DNA of 64,000 nucleotides from Membranipora membranacea (GCA_914767715.1 OU612068.1:34534001-34598000); one strand, 5' to 3'. Positions 1 through 11,688 are shown, numbered from the stretch's first letter. Made by a program: numbers and translations. Notes: generated by a model from the letters alone, not told the origin.

Positions 1-97
1 GATCGCCTCCCCTGTCTATGATAGTCTTGACAGCACTAGCATAAAGCATGACAGCATCGTAAACCTTAGCAGCATACACTGAGACTGGAATCAATGT
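1..97 (-). CDS. ANF-type receptor, coding exon 7 (cut by window edge)
   Basis: Begins after acceptor TTCCTTAG in phase 0 and encodes the conserved lobe-2 helix VYAAKVYDAVMLYASAV followed by an RGGD turn, where the window ends. The gene continues to the left of base 1. Confidence 0.82.
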
Positions 98-3000
98 CTA
101 AGGAAATTAAGAATTAATAAGAGTTAAAATTTAAAATTCCAAATTTGATTTTAATTAGTGAGAGGGCTGCTGGATTTCAAACCTTTTATGACATGCTCTA
201 GAAGTGTGTTGACCAGAAAATCCTACAGATTATTATTCAGGAGTTGAGCCCAACTTCAGCAATTTAGGACAGCTATTCCTAATGGTTACAGCGTAAGAGG
301 CTTATGGCGAGACAGGTACCAATTAATCTGATACGAAGCAGGACTAGCTGGACTACATTTGGGAATAAATATGGCCAAATATAAAATAACAAGTTGACAA
401 ATGTTGGAGTTAGTAAATTAGCATCAACGAGGCTCATTACCAAAATTAGAAGCAGATTGAGAATATTTAACTAAGATCCTAAGCTAACCCAAGGGTAAAT
501 GTAGATTTAAAAGATATTTTCAAATCTATGGTTGCAACACAAGTTTAGCTGTCTGCCTTTACGTTGCGTCGTCACTTTCACATACCAAACTCAAGAAGAA
601 AAAGAACCAACATACACACAGATACTAACATACACACAGATACTAACATACACACAGATACTAATATACACACAGATACTATTGAGAACAAAATAGAGCA
701 AAATGCAAAATCATACCAAATGTAAACTCACCAGAGATTTGGGGTATTTCAAGCCTAGCATCATGGAAATATTAGATGACCATCTAGAATCTAGATAGAT
801 TGATAGATATAACTAAGATATACTAAAGATTTCAACTCACCCCAGGACCAGGGAATCTCATGACATTCCATGGATTACCGTACAGATATTCTCTCGTCTT
901 GTTTACGAATCTCTGGTAATCAGAGTCATCATCGCTCATTCTCGGGACCAGTGTTATGAGCTGAGAGAGGGGATCCATATCGATATCCAGCTTCTCCGGA
1001 CAATAGTCATCGGGAAACTGCAGACAAATCTGTTCGGTGTCTATAATATAAACCAGCATGATCTAGCAAACAAGTCAAGCTTAGATAACACATGAACTAC
1101 CTTTTTATCAATTTCCATTAAAGTGCCACCAAAACCGTAAACAAAATATATAGGCCAAAACAAAATGGAACCAAGGAGTAACCCTGTTACTCATTGATTA
1201 AACTAACAACATGCCAAATTTACCACCGAGTAATAAAATAGTATAGACAATATTATCAGCTTCATGAAAACTCAGCATGCAAGTACGAAAGGAGCAACAA
1301 CATTGAAACCCCTATACCAAATGTCATCACCCCTCAATGATACATGGGACCAAGTTGTATCAGATCAACGTAATTAAGAGAAAAGAGCATAATTAATTCT
1401 TTACAAGACAAGTCTAGCTGCAGCTAAGCTCAGATACGTTATTGCGAATACCTGTAATAACATCGTAGAAAGTACGATTGTCTAAATCTGTACTATTGAC
1501 GCAGCATGTATAATTGTCTAAAAGTTATGATTACAAAATTTGAAAATATGAGCTTTAAACCGGCCATGGCGAAACCGTCTTACTAGATCTGTGATTGTTC
1601 ACACACCACCATATAAAACTTGATACATTTGCCCAGTAGCAGCTAAGAAAAAATATTGAACATTTTAAATCTGTTTAACCCTGTATTTTTGTCCTCATTG
1701 CTACAATTCAGGCTCTGATTACACAGGTTTGCCCTCTCCTTCATGAAGCCCAAATTAAATGGTTCAGCTTGAAGATGGATTTTTTGGAATTCTTTTGATG
1801 TTTTGAAACTAGAATAAGCGCAACTGTGAAAAATCTCTATTGCCTATTGCCTATTGTCAGTTACTTTGCAGACGTAAATTCCAATTTCTAATTATAATAC
1901 AGTAACCATGCCTCTTCTGATCATGAGAATCTGGAAAACATGATATTAATAAAAATATATGTGCTTATTATCTAACAGCCCCTCATAGCAATGCACTTCC
2001 TCTTCATTGCTTTTGCAAAGTTTGTGGGGTTTGTCTGACAAAGAGTTTCATGGTCTAGATATGTGGGACACGTGTCTTAGTTTATATATTTCAAGTATGT
2101 ACACTCCGCCAGAGTTCACAGCATTTATTGCAATAGTCAGTTTCTCTTCCTATTATGATATACTATTGATTATAGGCTCATGTACAGGGTAAGATTGAGT
2201 AACTTACACACCAAATCAAAACTTAGCATCAGTAAGTTCCATTTAGACTGCCAATAAACGATGTAAGTGAGTTGATGGGAAGGGCAAGCACTGTGTGGGG
2301 AACAGCTTCAAATTATTTGTAAGGTTGTTTTGGTAATAGATTTGTGTCCAGTTCAATAACATTTTGGAACGAAGGGCAAGTTTAAACAAATATTGCAGGA
2401 TCTTGGTGCATGTCACTAAATGGTTGGCTCGTGTTGATAATATGACAGAGTTGAGGTGCTTATGATAAGCACTGTGACGCTGGTGCTGATGTTTTGTTCT
2501 TAGACTCGACTTACTATTCGTTATCATTTAACCAAGAAAATTAAATGGCTTTATCTATTCACAGGTGAAGGAAAAGTAAGACTGTCAAGAGAGTAAAAAT
2601 AATGTTTCCTATTTTCAAATGACAACAGATAATCACAAAGTTAGCTTGATTGTGTCCAGCATCAATAGAAAAAGGAACTGTACATACTGCTATAGTTCTA
2701 AGCTTCTATATGAAATGATACCCATAGATTTTGTTTGAAGTTTTTTTAGAACGGAACCATCCCTACATCAGGTTATGACAATGACAGCAGAGACATTTTT
2801 TAATTTCCAAACTTACCGTAAAACAATTTTAATTTAAAACTGTAAACTTACAGAATAGCCCAAGTTTGTGAACTGTTTGTAGGTCATCGGCAGCATCGAG
2901 GCCTCTCACATGAATGACAGCATACAGTTTAATGTCAGCATGTTCATTCAGACAGCGCACAAAGCCAACCATGGCATCATGTTCGCCCAGAAATACATAA

Positions 3001-6000
3001 ACTACAAAAATAAAACACAACCCAAATTGATAAAAACAGACATAGTCCAGTGACAGCCTATGTTAAATGCAGCTAAATATGCAACTTCATTTACGCTTGC
3101 GGGTGGATAGGGTTTGACAGCTGTTTCTGGTAGAGTTTCTCATGCTAATCGCAAGTGAAAGATAGGAGGGGGCTTCCACCGGAATAACACCTTTGAATAG
3201 AGTTGTATCTGTTTGAATAGTGATAATAAATTCGGCAATAAAACAGGCATGGACTCTTTTGGGATCAGGGCTGGGACCATTTCTAAATATCTTCCCCATT
3301 TGCCACTTTCCAAGTCAGTTAATATTGATACATGTGTAGGTAACTTCTCATATCATCAGATAATACTAACTTCTAGTGTCAGGTGCAGTCAGCTTCACAA
3401 TGTTACAAAGTCTCTCCTGATGAGCCACGTTAGGGCGAAATCCTGCCGGGAATGAATGATTGGAGTTCACCTAAAACGAAAAGGGAGATAACTATTCTGC
3501 TCATACTTATTGGGATAAACACCATTACAAGGCAGTCAACACAGCGTTATCACAATGTCAGAAATACCAAATATTAAATGCTAACTACTTAATAACGAAC
3601 AGGTATTTACATTTGTAAGTAAATAAAGGAAAGCTATAGAAATGATTTTCTTTTTATGTTCAACGTTTATAAAGGGAAGGAGTTTAGATTACTTACAGAA
3701 ATATTACTTAGCTTGGCGTCTGCTCCGAGTGTTTTACTGACTTCGCTCGATTCTTCTGTTTCCTCCTGGACCACAGAGAAGCTATTCCACATGTAGAATC
3801 TCATCATGGACATGATAGACTTAGTGACTGTATGTGTACCTGGTCCAGTGCGGGCGAAGGTCGGGTAAATCTGCTTATCTGATAACTCAGAGTCAAGACA
3901 TCTCTGTAGCAATAAAATTTTGAATTATTAATTACTTATAGTAAATAATTCATGATAATAATAATAATTAATAGATTTTGAATAATTAAATTAATCACCC
4001 GTGAATGTTACTGATTAATAATTGCATGTTTTGACAGACATTAAAAGTATGTATGGTGTTTTAATGGATTGGCAGCAATTACTGTTCCAGATCTCCCTCA
4101 ACAAACAGCAAGAGGCCTGAGGCTGGTGTTTATCAATCAGTCTAATCCTTGTAAATGTCAATAACGTAAGGTAAATACGAGAACTATGACTGCAACACCA
4201 TCCAAAGCAGTTTATATGAGTTCGGCTAAGTGTTCAGCCAAGGCTTTCCTTTACCAAAACAATCTCTTAGGAGGCGACTGCCAGCGGGAGGCAACTGCCA
4301 GCGGGAGGCGACTGCCAGCGGGATGATGGATTAATGTACAGAAATTGTGTTAGAATTATGTATTAAAAATGTTCACTAAACTCAGCGTAAGAACAACACT
4401 GTCTGATGGCAAGCTGACCATATACACTGTACCTAAATAACCTGGGGTTCATTCTTATTCATGCAGTAGGAGAATCATAGCACCACCTCATAGATTGATC
4501 TCATGACAGTTAGGGCACTTGTCAAATTTCAGTTGTTGATTAAAGTTTTTATCACCAAATTAAATTGCCTACTTTTAGATACTCAAGTGGTAATACAAGA
4601 AACTGAAGTCATAGCTTTCCTCATCTACAATTGATTGTTTTATTACCATGTTGAAACTGCAATAGAAGTGTAATATTACATCAACAGCTATGTCTTAGCC
4701 ATGTCATAATGAGTGACAGCCCATAGAGAAGGCTTCTGTTGGGTCTCAAAATCTACTGTTATTGTTTAGCACCTAATGGCTGTAAGAAAAAACACATGAG
4801 ACTTTTATATCAGCAATAGGTTAGTAGTGCTCAGAGGGAAAGATACATCCTACGGCACCTACAGCATAACAATAACTGAACATGGCCTGAAGAATAGAAA
4901 GGGTATCCATATATACCCATTAGAAAACAGTCTGGTTATGTTATGTTATACACGTAAGTTATACTGTAGAATAAGAGATGTGGTGGTGAGTATCGTAGCA
5001 ACTCATCATCAACAAACAAAATAGGACTTTATACAATCAGACTGTGCGATAAAATGTGCGAAATCAAATGGAAAGAAGGTATGCGCACATCATACCATAT
5101 ACATAACGATTGCTTAATTATTGTTTTGGAGTTGAAAATGCTGTTATACAAGGCCCCAAAGGTCTTCACTCCTCAGCCCAACGAAGTCTGATAGACCTGT
5201 GAGAGGGTCCATCGGTCACATATACTATAAATCTGAATAAAAAACAATTCCGAAGGGAACTGAACACCTAGGACACCTGTACTTACGTAGCCGATGATTG
5301 GTTTGTTGAGTGAGGCAGCCAGTTTAGCAGAGAAGACGCATGTGTTTTCAGGACCGAGGTACATATCTGCCCCATCAAAATGAAGGTCCACCATTGCTTT
5401 CAAAGTGGTGTCTGTGTCAAACTGTGTGTCCTACAAACAAATCATAATTTGCCCAAAGTCAGAATGGGAAAACTTAAACAACAGGGATAGTAAAACTAAA
5501 ACTATAGACAGACATGGACCGTAATCTCTATCGCCAGTTTACATCTCAGACACAGTGAGGTTTATAAAAGTTGTAGTATACAAATGAATATGATCTGGGT
5601 GTTAACTGGGATTACATAGATCGCAGTCATTCTAATATAAAATCAAGAGCAGGGCTTCATTAATGTATGTGGTTATTCCTGAAATTTGAGGGTCTTGGTC
5701 GATAGCTAACAGTTACAGGTCACCTCAACAAAGACAAAACTGGTCTGATAGTCACAATGAGCTTTATTACTGTATTTCAGAACTTACACGATAAATGTAA
5801 CTGAAGTTAAGATTGCTGTAAGCGGGGTCTGAGTGAAGTCTGTCCAGAGCCACTTGTATCGCTCCGGCGTATTGTCTGCCATAATTATTATAATTTGTTA
5901 TATCCAGTGTACTCATAGCAGGTAGAAAACCGATGGTATAGTTGTACGCCTGAACCTGCTGCCCGTACGCATATATCATCAGAATGAACAAATAATAATA

Positions 6001-6040
6001 GCTTTGTCCCAAAGTGAAAATCTGATCAGCAAGGGCCATC
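1..6040 (-). CDS. Receptor with ANF-type ligand-binding domain, 5' part of gene (7 exons, runs off left edge)
   Basis: Extracellular ligand-binding part of a type-I membrane receptor, most like natriuretic peptide receptor/receptor guanylate cyclases. Exons in reading order: 6040-5788, 5430-5287, 3903-3697, 3470-3371, 3001-2852, 1040-841 and 97-1. All junctions are GT-AG and the phases agree (0,0,0,1,1,0), giving 383 codons with no stop. The start ATG is at 6039-6037; a hydrophobic stretch at residues 12-24 looks like a signal peptide and is followed by the family-typical IGFLPA strand. Other landmarks are the GADMYLGPENTCV strand, the segment YPTFART followed by M-R-F-Y-M-W-N-S-F-S-V, and the YAAKVYDAVMLYASAV helix near the left edge. 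These are established features of the ANF_receptor (type-I PBP) fold. TM, kinase-homology and cyclase domains would lie left of base 1, so guanylate cyclase is an inference; an orphan receptor or GABA-B-like protein is possible. Confidence 0.85.
611..683. repeat. 18-bp minisatellite in receptor intron
   Basis: Four tandem copies of an 18-bp unit (CATACACACAGATACTAA) inside the intron between coding exons 6 and 7 of the ANF-type receptor gene. Confidence 0.9.
841..1040 (-). CDS. ANF-type receptor, coding exon 6
   Basis: 200-nt exon. The acceptor at TATTATAG was preferred over a nearby TTGCTAG because only it keeps the reading frame from exon 5. It encodes the acidic loop CPEKLDIDMD, LSQLITLVPR and the SDYQRFVNKTREYL helix. 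Donor is GTGAGT. Confidence 0.8.
2852..3001 (-). CDS. ANF-type receptor, coding exon 5
   Basis: 150-nt exon encoding the YVFLGEHDAMVGFVRC strand-helix of lobe 2 and the KLYAVIHV strand. Acceptor is TTTTTGTAG, donor is GTAAGTTT, entering and leaving in phase 1. Confidence 0.82.
3371..3470 (-). CDS. ANF-type receptor, coding exon 4 (short, found by phase)
   Basis: 100-nt exon between acceptor CGTTTTAG and donor GTTAGT. It was located because the neighbouring exons (phase 0 end, phase 1 start) do not fit each other directly; this exon starts in phase 0 and ends with one extra base, which joins to make an Ile codon. It encodes VNSNHSFPAGFRPNVAHQ and a following short helix, with no stop in frame. 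Confidence 0.72.
3697..3903 (-). CDS. ANF-type receptor, coding exon 3
   Basis: 69 codons in phase 0. It contains the family hallmark C-x-D-x-x-L-S-x-K-x-x-YPTFART and then the helix plus tryptophan strand (MMRFYMWNSFSVV). Donor is GTAAGTAAT. Confidence 0.87.
4270..4323. repeat. 18-bp GC-rich tandem repeat in receptor intron
   Basis: Three copies of GGAGGCGACTGCCAGCGG (one with A for G) in the 1.4-kb intron between coding exons 2 and 3 of the ANF-type receptor. It is conspicuous against the AT-rich surroundings. Confidence 0.9.
5287..5430 (-). CDS. ANF-type receptor, coding exon 2
   Basis: 48 codons in phase 0 between an acceptor (TTGTTTGTAG) and a GTAAGT donor. It encodes the strand-helix unit with FDGADMYLGPENTCVFSAKL and NKPIIGY, the part of the fold where the first conserved Cys of the ligand-binding lobe lies. 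Confidence 0.87.
5788..6040 (-). CDS. ANF-type receptor, coding exon 1 (start codon, signal peptide)
   Basis: The exon follows a pyrimidine-rich acceptor (TTCTTTCAG) one base before ATG, so the 5' UTR is interrupted by an intron. It encodes 84 residues: a signal peptide, then YNYTIGFLPAMS, two N-glycosylation sequons (NYT, NFS) and a QYAGAIQVALDRL helix. It ends in phase 0 at a GTAAGTT donor. Confidence 0.85.
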
Positions 6041-7730
6041 CTGAAAGAAGTAAGAAAGCAATATCATCAGACTTCTTACATCACAAGGTTATGTCACATG
6101 GTACATAATGATAAAAACAACACTGTAGTGAGCTCGAAAAGGCTTAAATCAGTAAACAGCAATGATTTGTAAATGATATCCCTTTTGACGCAGATGTTAT
6201 ATCGGTCCAACATCTACTATGATAACAACAACAGCAGCTGTGACTCTATGTACCTATCACCTGTATACATCCGAGCAGTGCCTGCTGCTTAAAACCTGTC
6301 ACCTCATCTGAGGTGGTGGCACTAGTAACATCCAAATTAACTGGTGTCCCAAACTAGCCTCCCGCTACGATACCTACTCAAACAAGAAGTGTATCTCTAG
6401 TATGATATATACACCTCACAACATAGTACAAATATCCATAAGGAGTGCAGTGTAAACGCAGACTTAACTGGGTGTCACATGTAACATTGTATGCCCCTGC
6501 AGTGCAAACCGGTGCTCAATATTGCAATAAGCCCCCATTACATAATCTGGCCTAGTGTATAGAGAGGTTAAATAAATAATTTGGAGACAGCACTGCAATA
6601 AGATTAAAGTGGTGATAATAGAATTACTGAGCTATTATAATGTAAAGATAATTATTCTGTGGGGATATACTGATCAAAATACAATAATCAACCAACACTA
6701 CAGCAGGCATCAAGCCTTGTTATGACAATCTTAATAATTACACCATTTGAAAAACAATTGGAACAAATCAGCGATTTTAGATTACCCAATATTCTATAAT
6801 ACTAAAAAGAGCAGAATTATATTCATATCAAGAGAGCTCAATAAAAAAGTAGTGAACATACCTTGAAATGCTGGATGCTGTCTGACGATATGCCAGCAGC
6901 ACTGTAGGCAGCGATTAGCTGATAAATTTCCTTTACCTTTTCAATTCTACATCTCAATTACCAATCAATAGAACATGTTCAGTAAAAATGGCTTATCCTG
7001 CAATGAATGAAACACAGAGCCAATAATTCCGTGTAATCCGATCTCTTGTGCTTACAGGTAAACAACTGCACTTGAATTGAGCAATAAAACTGCTGTTGTG
7101 CAGCTTATATCACTGGTATGAATGTATCACAATATTGTGTCACAGGCATTTCAAGGACAGTATATATACCTAACCAGTATCTACATGTTGGAGATATAAA
7201 GGCTTCAACATAGTATAAGTGGTACAGTTTACATGCGAATATACCAGGTGTGGCATATGCTCGCAACATAATAGACCATCATGTGGTGATAATAGACAAA
7301 AATCAATGTATTTTGACATTCAAAAAAGACTGTAGGCAAAATATTCCTTTTGAGGATGAAAACATTACTATGTAGACTGTCTTATAATTCATAAGCGAGA
7401 TTTGTAGGACATCTAATCATTATTTCCTTGCGAACTGCATTGCTGCTACATTTTTATTCAACATATAACCTCATTTATAGTAGATATTAAACTATGCAAA
7501 CATGTAACGGAGGACAATCGATCACATCAAGTTAAAAACTTTCAAACAAAAATCGCCTTCATGAGTTAAGACAAAATATAAGGATCACACGCTCAGAACT
7601 GGATGTCGTCACTTTCTAGAATGGAGATACGCAAAGAATGGCAGGCCAAATAGGGATAAGAGACAAAGACATCTCGCCTTGGTAATTAATTCGTTTAAAC
7701 CTTGATAAAACAGGAATTGTGGGACATATG
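6041..7730. other. 5' flank of ANF-type receptor; possible non-coding first exon near 6862
   Basis: The start codon of the receptor sits one base after a splice acceptor, so a 5' UTR exon must lie upstream. A candidate donor on the minus strand is TTCAAG/GTATGT at 6862/6861, closing a non-coding exon whose 5' limit cannot be seen. Nothing else recognisable occurs in this AT-rich stretch. Confidence 0.35.
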
Positions 7731-7732
7731 TT

Positions 7733-7945
7733 GTGCTAAAAACGTGTCCGGTAAATGGCCATCTGCCACATATCTCTGTAAAAGGGCCATCCGCTTATGA
7801 CAAAACCCATCCGGCATTGCTAACTGGCCATCCATTTCTCTTGTATCAGTCACAAAGAGTGACTGTCACAAACCCATCCGGATGCCTATTTAGCAACCAC
7901 CGGATGTCCACGTGGAATCCGGCGGTTGTCCGATAGGCATATGGA
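7733..7945 (+). repeat. CCATCCGGATGG-type dispersed repeat, copy A
   Basis: Non-coding repeat with modules AAATGGCCATC..CCACATATCTCTG, GGGCCATCCGCTTATGACAAA and CCATCCATTTC..TTGTATC, then CATCCGGATGCC..CCGGATGTCC. The same modules recur at 11285-12060 and, mostly inverted, at 24895-25205. The open frames through it are not protein-like and differ between copies. Class unknown. Confidence 0.75.
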
Positions 7946-7977
7946 TAAGTTCTTAGCGCAGCAACATATGGCAATAT

Positions 7978-8156
7978 ACTAGAACAAGTATTTATTCATT
8001 TATTTATTTATTGAGGTTTTCTAAAAGTTTATAATTAAAGCAAATTAAAAATAACTTGTATGTTCCCCCTGTGGTGGCGGAGGGATATTGCAAATGTTTT
8101 ACACACATTTGCAATATCCCTCTGCCATCACAGAGGGAACATACTTGTTCTAGCAA
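7978..8156. repeat. Foldback (inverted-repeat) element interrupted by a TTTA-rich insertion
   Basis: Core hairpin 8058-8144 has arms of about 40 bp around a 6-bp loop (GTATGTTCCCCCTGTGG against CCATCACAGAGGGAACATAC). The outer part of the right arm (TACTTGTTCTAG, about 8142-8153) pairs with CTAGAACAAGTA at 7978-7990, but on the left a ~70-bp TTTA-rich segment separates it from the core. A later insertion into the left arm, possibly duplicating GTAT, explains this. Confidence 0.7.
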
Positions 8157-8409
8157 TACACCACACTGCATGATTAAACCACCCTCCCTGATCAAACTAA
8201 CCATCAAAGGGACCAGGCTATTTTGGGTGTTATCTGAACACACTCATAGAGCAGACAACCTTGAATTTGACAGACAACAATATAGCCACGCCCACACATC
8301 AATTATCAAAAACAGCCTTGTGACCTGAAGACCGATTACAATGTACAGGGGCGGTGGACCCCCTATATCATAGCCTCCGAACTGATTACTTGATTCTTGG
8401 TGATTTTTC

Positions 8410-8485
8410 CGGGTGCGTTCTATGTTCCGCTTCGCCGATGTTCCGCTGGTCTATGTTCCGCTTGAAATGGGTCTATAGTCCGCTG
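8410..8485 (-). repeat. GGAACATAGACC-type dispersed repeat, copy 1
   Basis: About 75 bp with three irregularly spaced TATGTTCCG/ATGTTCCG modules, beginning CGGGTGC and ending TAGTCCGCTG. The same arrangement occurs inverted at 19067-19147. Confidence 0.75.
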
Positions 8486-8815
8486 TTTTTTAGACCACTG
8501 TATCGATCCTTATTCATCCATACAAACTGCTCCATGTTAGTTTAGCCCAAGGACTAAATTAATCAATAGGACTAGACCTTCTTGCCCATTATAGACCACT
8601 AAACCAAGGAGTTACTGAACTCCACAGCTGAATCTATAGATTGTGAAGATATTCCCCACTGAGTCACCAGTCCATGTACTGACTCTAACTCTTACATTAT
8701 CTAATGATGGACTATTTAAGTGCATTGGAACAATGAGTAAGTGATTTGAATCAATTTAACCCTGTTTGAATGTACACTTATTGCATAGGACATCATTGCT
8801 GATGACATGCAAACC

Positions 8816-8946
8816 ACAGGCCTTCTGTAGTTGGTGCAAGTCCAGTGGTCGAGTGCCCCAGTGGCCGAGGCCTTTTCTTGAGAGAAAAGGCCTCGACCAC
8901 TGGGGCACTCTACCACTGGACTTGCACCAACTATAGAAGGCCTGTG
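8816..8946. repeat. Foldback element, ~62-bp arms
   Basis: Long hairpin: left arm 8816-8877 (CACAGGCCTTCTGTAGTTGG...) pairs with right arm 8884-8946 (...CCAACTATAGAAGGCCTGTG) with only a few mismatches and a ~6-bp loop. Non-autonomous foldback or MITE-like DNA; no coding content. Confidence 0.85.
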
Positions 8947-8987
8947 ATGCAAACCCTAACTTATGGAACTATATGACTGTCCTGCTT

Positions 8988-9250
8988 TCATAGCTTCTAT
9001 ATTTTCTGGAAACCATTTTGGCGCTTGCTTAATTTGTTGTTTTTGCATTGTCATTGCTGCCAGTCAGATTCCAAAATTCCTCGATTAAAGCAACAAATTA
9101 AGCACATGTTAATGACCCGGAAATGTTAAACCGATTTTGAGCAGAAGTTTCTAAAGTCACAGCTGGAGAGCTGGCGCTTGAGACGAGGAAGACGCAGGTA
9201 AATACGCAGGTAAATAAGCAAGCGCCAACATGGTTTCAGAAGCTATGAGA
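8988..9250. mobile_element. MITE-like element with ~35-bp terminal inverted repeats
   Basis: Left end TCATAGCTTCT...TTGGCGCTTGCTTA (8988-9032) is the inverse of right end TAAGCAAGCGCCAACATGG...GAAGCTATGA (9210-9248), with a short insertion in the left arm. Length about 260 bp, no coding capacity. It abuts the 5' limit of the reverse transcriptase remnant. Confidence 0.7.
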
Positions 9251-9261
9251 GCCAGCTGACA

Positions 9262-9928
9262 GAACAGATTTGCGACATTTCACAACAGTTTGACAAAGGA
9301 GAGGAAGCGGTTTCCTAGACTTCAGTAAAGCTTTCGACCAAGTTGACCACAATAACTTCTTCAGAAACTCGCTTATATCGGAGTTACCCCTCAAGCTACT
9401 TTCTAGGTACAGAGTCTACTAGAAGGTCAATCCCAAGTATTTACAGTTGATGGCCATAGTTATAGCCCACGCCAAGGTCATCCCAGGGTTCAGTAATTGG
9501 CCCAATCCTGTTCCTGGTCTACATAAACGACCTAGCTGACTCAGTCATATCCAAAACCCGCATGTTCGCAGACGATACGTCATCTGTTCGACCGGTGAAA
9601 ACTTTTTCCAGCTCCAAAAAAATCTAGATGCCCTCCAAGTATGGGAGAGTAGTTGGAAGATGGAGTTCAATCCTCTCAAATGCGAACATGTTAAATTTAC
9701 CCAAAAAAGAACTAAAGGAGCCAACAACAACCACATACATAATGAAACAGATATCCCGAAGACAAAGGGTGTAAAATACCTAGGATTAAGGCTGGAGAGC
9801 TCTCTTAGATGGAACGAAAACTTCAACTATATTACCAACAAAGCAGCCAGCATAAGGTGAGGGTTCATAAGAAGAGCACACAATACCATACTTTCTAAAA
9901 CATCTCAGAGCAAAAGCTTACCCCATAC
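9262..9928 (+). pseudogene. LINE reverse transcriptase remnant (5' part)
   Basis: Degenerate non-LTR reverse transcriptase. Recognisable blocks are VFLDFSKAFDQVDH (palm motif with the first catalytic Asp), a KTRMFADDT-like block at about 9555-9585 (the F-A-D-D box region, shifted in frame), WKMEFNPLKCEHVKFTQK and KYLGLRLESSLRWNENFNYITNKA. Stops and frameshifts throughout mean it is dead. It is interrupted at 9928 by a hAT-like MITE and continues at 10342. Confidence 0.85.
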
Positions 9929-10341
9929 CATACATGACAAGTTAGCTGGGCTCTATATCTGGTGGTGTATAAACTTGAAGGCTGGGTTGGTCTGGGGGCC
10001 CTAGGGGGCCCTAAAATACTCCCGCCGCCGGCCCCGGGTAACACCACAGCCGCCCATGCTCTTAAAATATTTGATTTTCTGTAGTTTTATTGTTAGATAA
10101 CTGTAATATACCAAATTCTAGCAAGTGTTACACAGAATTTTACTATGTATTAATGTTTAAACTAATGCAATTTGTTATAATAGGTTGAAAACTAGACCTC
10201 ATGACAGCAAAATAAGCATATAAAACTTCACTAAGCTCTTAGGTGCAAAAGTGGGGTGGTTATGGGATCATCTGGTCTCATAGGGTAATCAGCCCTTATA
10301 TCTGGTGTTACCCTACCAAATAGGGTAACATGTCATGTATG
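9929..10341. mobile_element. hAT-like MITE, 413 bp, with 8-bp target site duplication
   Basis: The element starts CATACATGACAAGTTA and ends TAACATGTCATGTATG, terminal inverted repeats of ~16 bp with one mismatch. It is flanked by identical 8-bp direct repeats CCCCATAC at 9921-9928 and 10342-10349, as expected for hAT transposons. No transposase coding. Removing it and one repeat rejoins the host LINE sequence, so it inserted after the LINE. Confidence 0.88.
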
Positions 10342-10720
10342 CCCCATACTCGTCAGGCCCATTCTAGAATACACATCATCAGTATGGGATGGTAGCCTGA
10401 CGCAAGCACAAGCAACAAAGCTCGAAGCTGTGTAACGCAAGGCCGTGCGCATGTGTTTACAATGTTCCGCGGTCAGACCACACAACTAGCACCTCGCAGC
10501 TGATTGAACAACTAGAATGGAAAAACCTAAGTACCAGAATGGCGAAGAATTGTACTCTTCCGAGCCATCCACTTTGGTAAAGTAGAGACTGACATGGGAG
10601 ATTACATCAACTTCACCCACATCCTGGCAGTTCTAGAAGGCACAACCCACAGTACCTAATACCTCACTGCAGCCCTGACCTCCACAAAAAGAGATTCTTT
10701 GTCTCCCCGCTAAATTGTGA
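10342..10720 (+). pseudogene. LINE reverse transcriptase remnant (3' part)
   Basis: Continuation of the 9262-9928 remnant beyond the MITE. The block LVRPILEYTSSVWDGSL (typical end of the thumb region in Jockey/CR1-like LINEs) is followed by KLEAV, a stop, and RKAVRMC, then a degenerate tail with WKNLSTRM. Inactive. Confidence 0.82.
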
Positions 10721-10985
10721 AATGATCTTTTTTATCACTCTTTGATACTTGTAGATCCTCCTGTGGCAGGTTAAGGTTACAGTAAATGGTGAAAATCTGG
10801 TTATACGATCTATGACACGGGCTAATACCGATAGACGAGCCTGAAAAAATACTGGAAACTTCAGATGAAGAAACGATTACTCTACAAGTATCAAGTAAGT
10901 ATGGTATGCTTAATTGAGTTCAGTGGTAACTTCAGGCCTATATATAGGCATGTCGGCAAAGAGAAATGCTTTCTCTCTGTTTCTG

Positions 10986-11560
10986 CTATTTGCAGCCGCT
11001 AGATGTCTGCCTGGCATCGACATCTGTTAGTTGCCAAATAGACATCCGGTTACATAAAAGGCATCCAGGCACGTATTTGACAAAGGTGGATTGGTATGTA
11101 GCAGAGGAGGATGGATTGTAGTCACTCATCATCGGGGCGACAACCCCATCTGAATAGGGCTGTAACAGCAAATATTAATGCTCTAAGCCCATTTGGTTGG
11201 GTTTGTTACACCAAAAATTTCTGCTCCAAGCCCATACAAATGGGTTTGTTACAGAAAGTATTACTGCTACAAGCTGTTGTACTAAAAATGTTTTCTGTAA
11301 ATGGCCATCCGCCACACATCTCTGGTCTATCCTCAGCCTATGCAGATGAGTTGGTTACTGCTCCAAGCCCATATGGATGAGTAGTTGGCAACCATCAGTT
11401 GCCATATGGCCATTCGGATGGGTTTGTTACAGTCACACTTCGAGATTGATACAAGGTGAAATGGATGGCCAGTTAGCATTGCCGCATGGGTATTCGTCAT
11501 AAGCGGATGGCCCTTTTATGGAGATATGTTGCTGATGGCCATTTACCGGACACATTTGGC
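10986..11560. repeat. CCATCCGGATGG-type dispersed repeat, copy B (inverted pair)
   Basis: Modules occur in both directions: TGTAAATGGCCATCCGCCACACATCTCTG reads forward at about 11288-11320, and its inverse with GATACAAGGTGAAATGGATGG and GCGGATGGCCC reads at about 11400-11550. Between and before them lie repeated CCCATNTGGNTGGGTTTGTTAC modules. No gene. Confidence 0.7.
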
Positions 11561-11688
11561 TCATCTGGAAGAATGGTTACAGCAAATATTACTGCTCAAA
11601 CAAAACCCACCCGGATGGAGTTAATTTAGCAAACATTACTATTCCAAGCCTGTCTGGATGGGTTTGTTGCAGCTATAATGCAAAAAAT

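Noticed and set aside
1020-1062. Alternative acceptor at 1062 for receptor exon 6
   Set aside because: It would put the exon out of frame with exon 5; the acceptor that gives 1040 keeps the frame.
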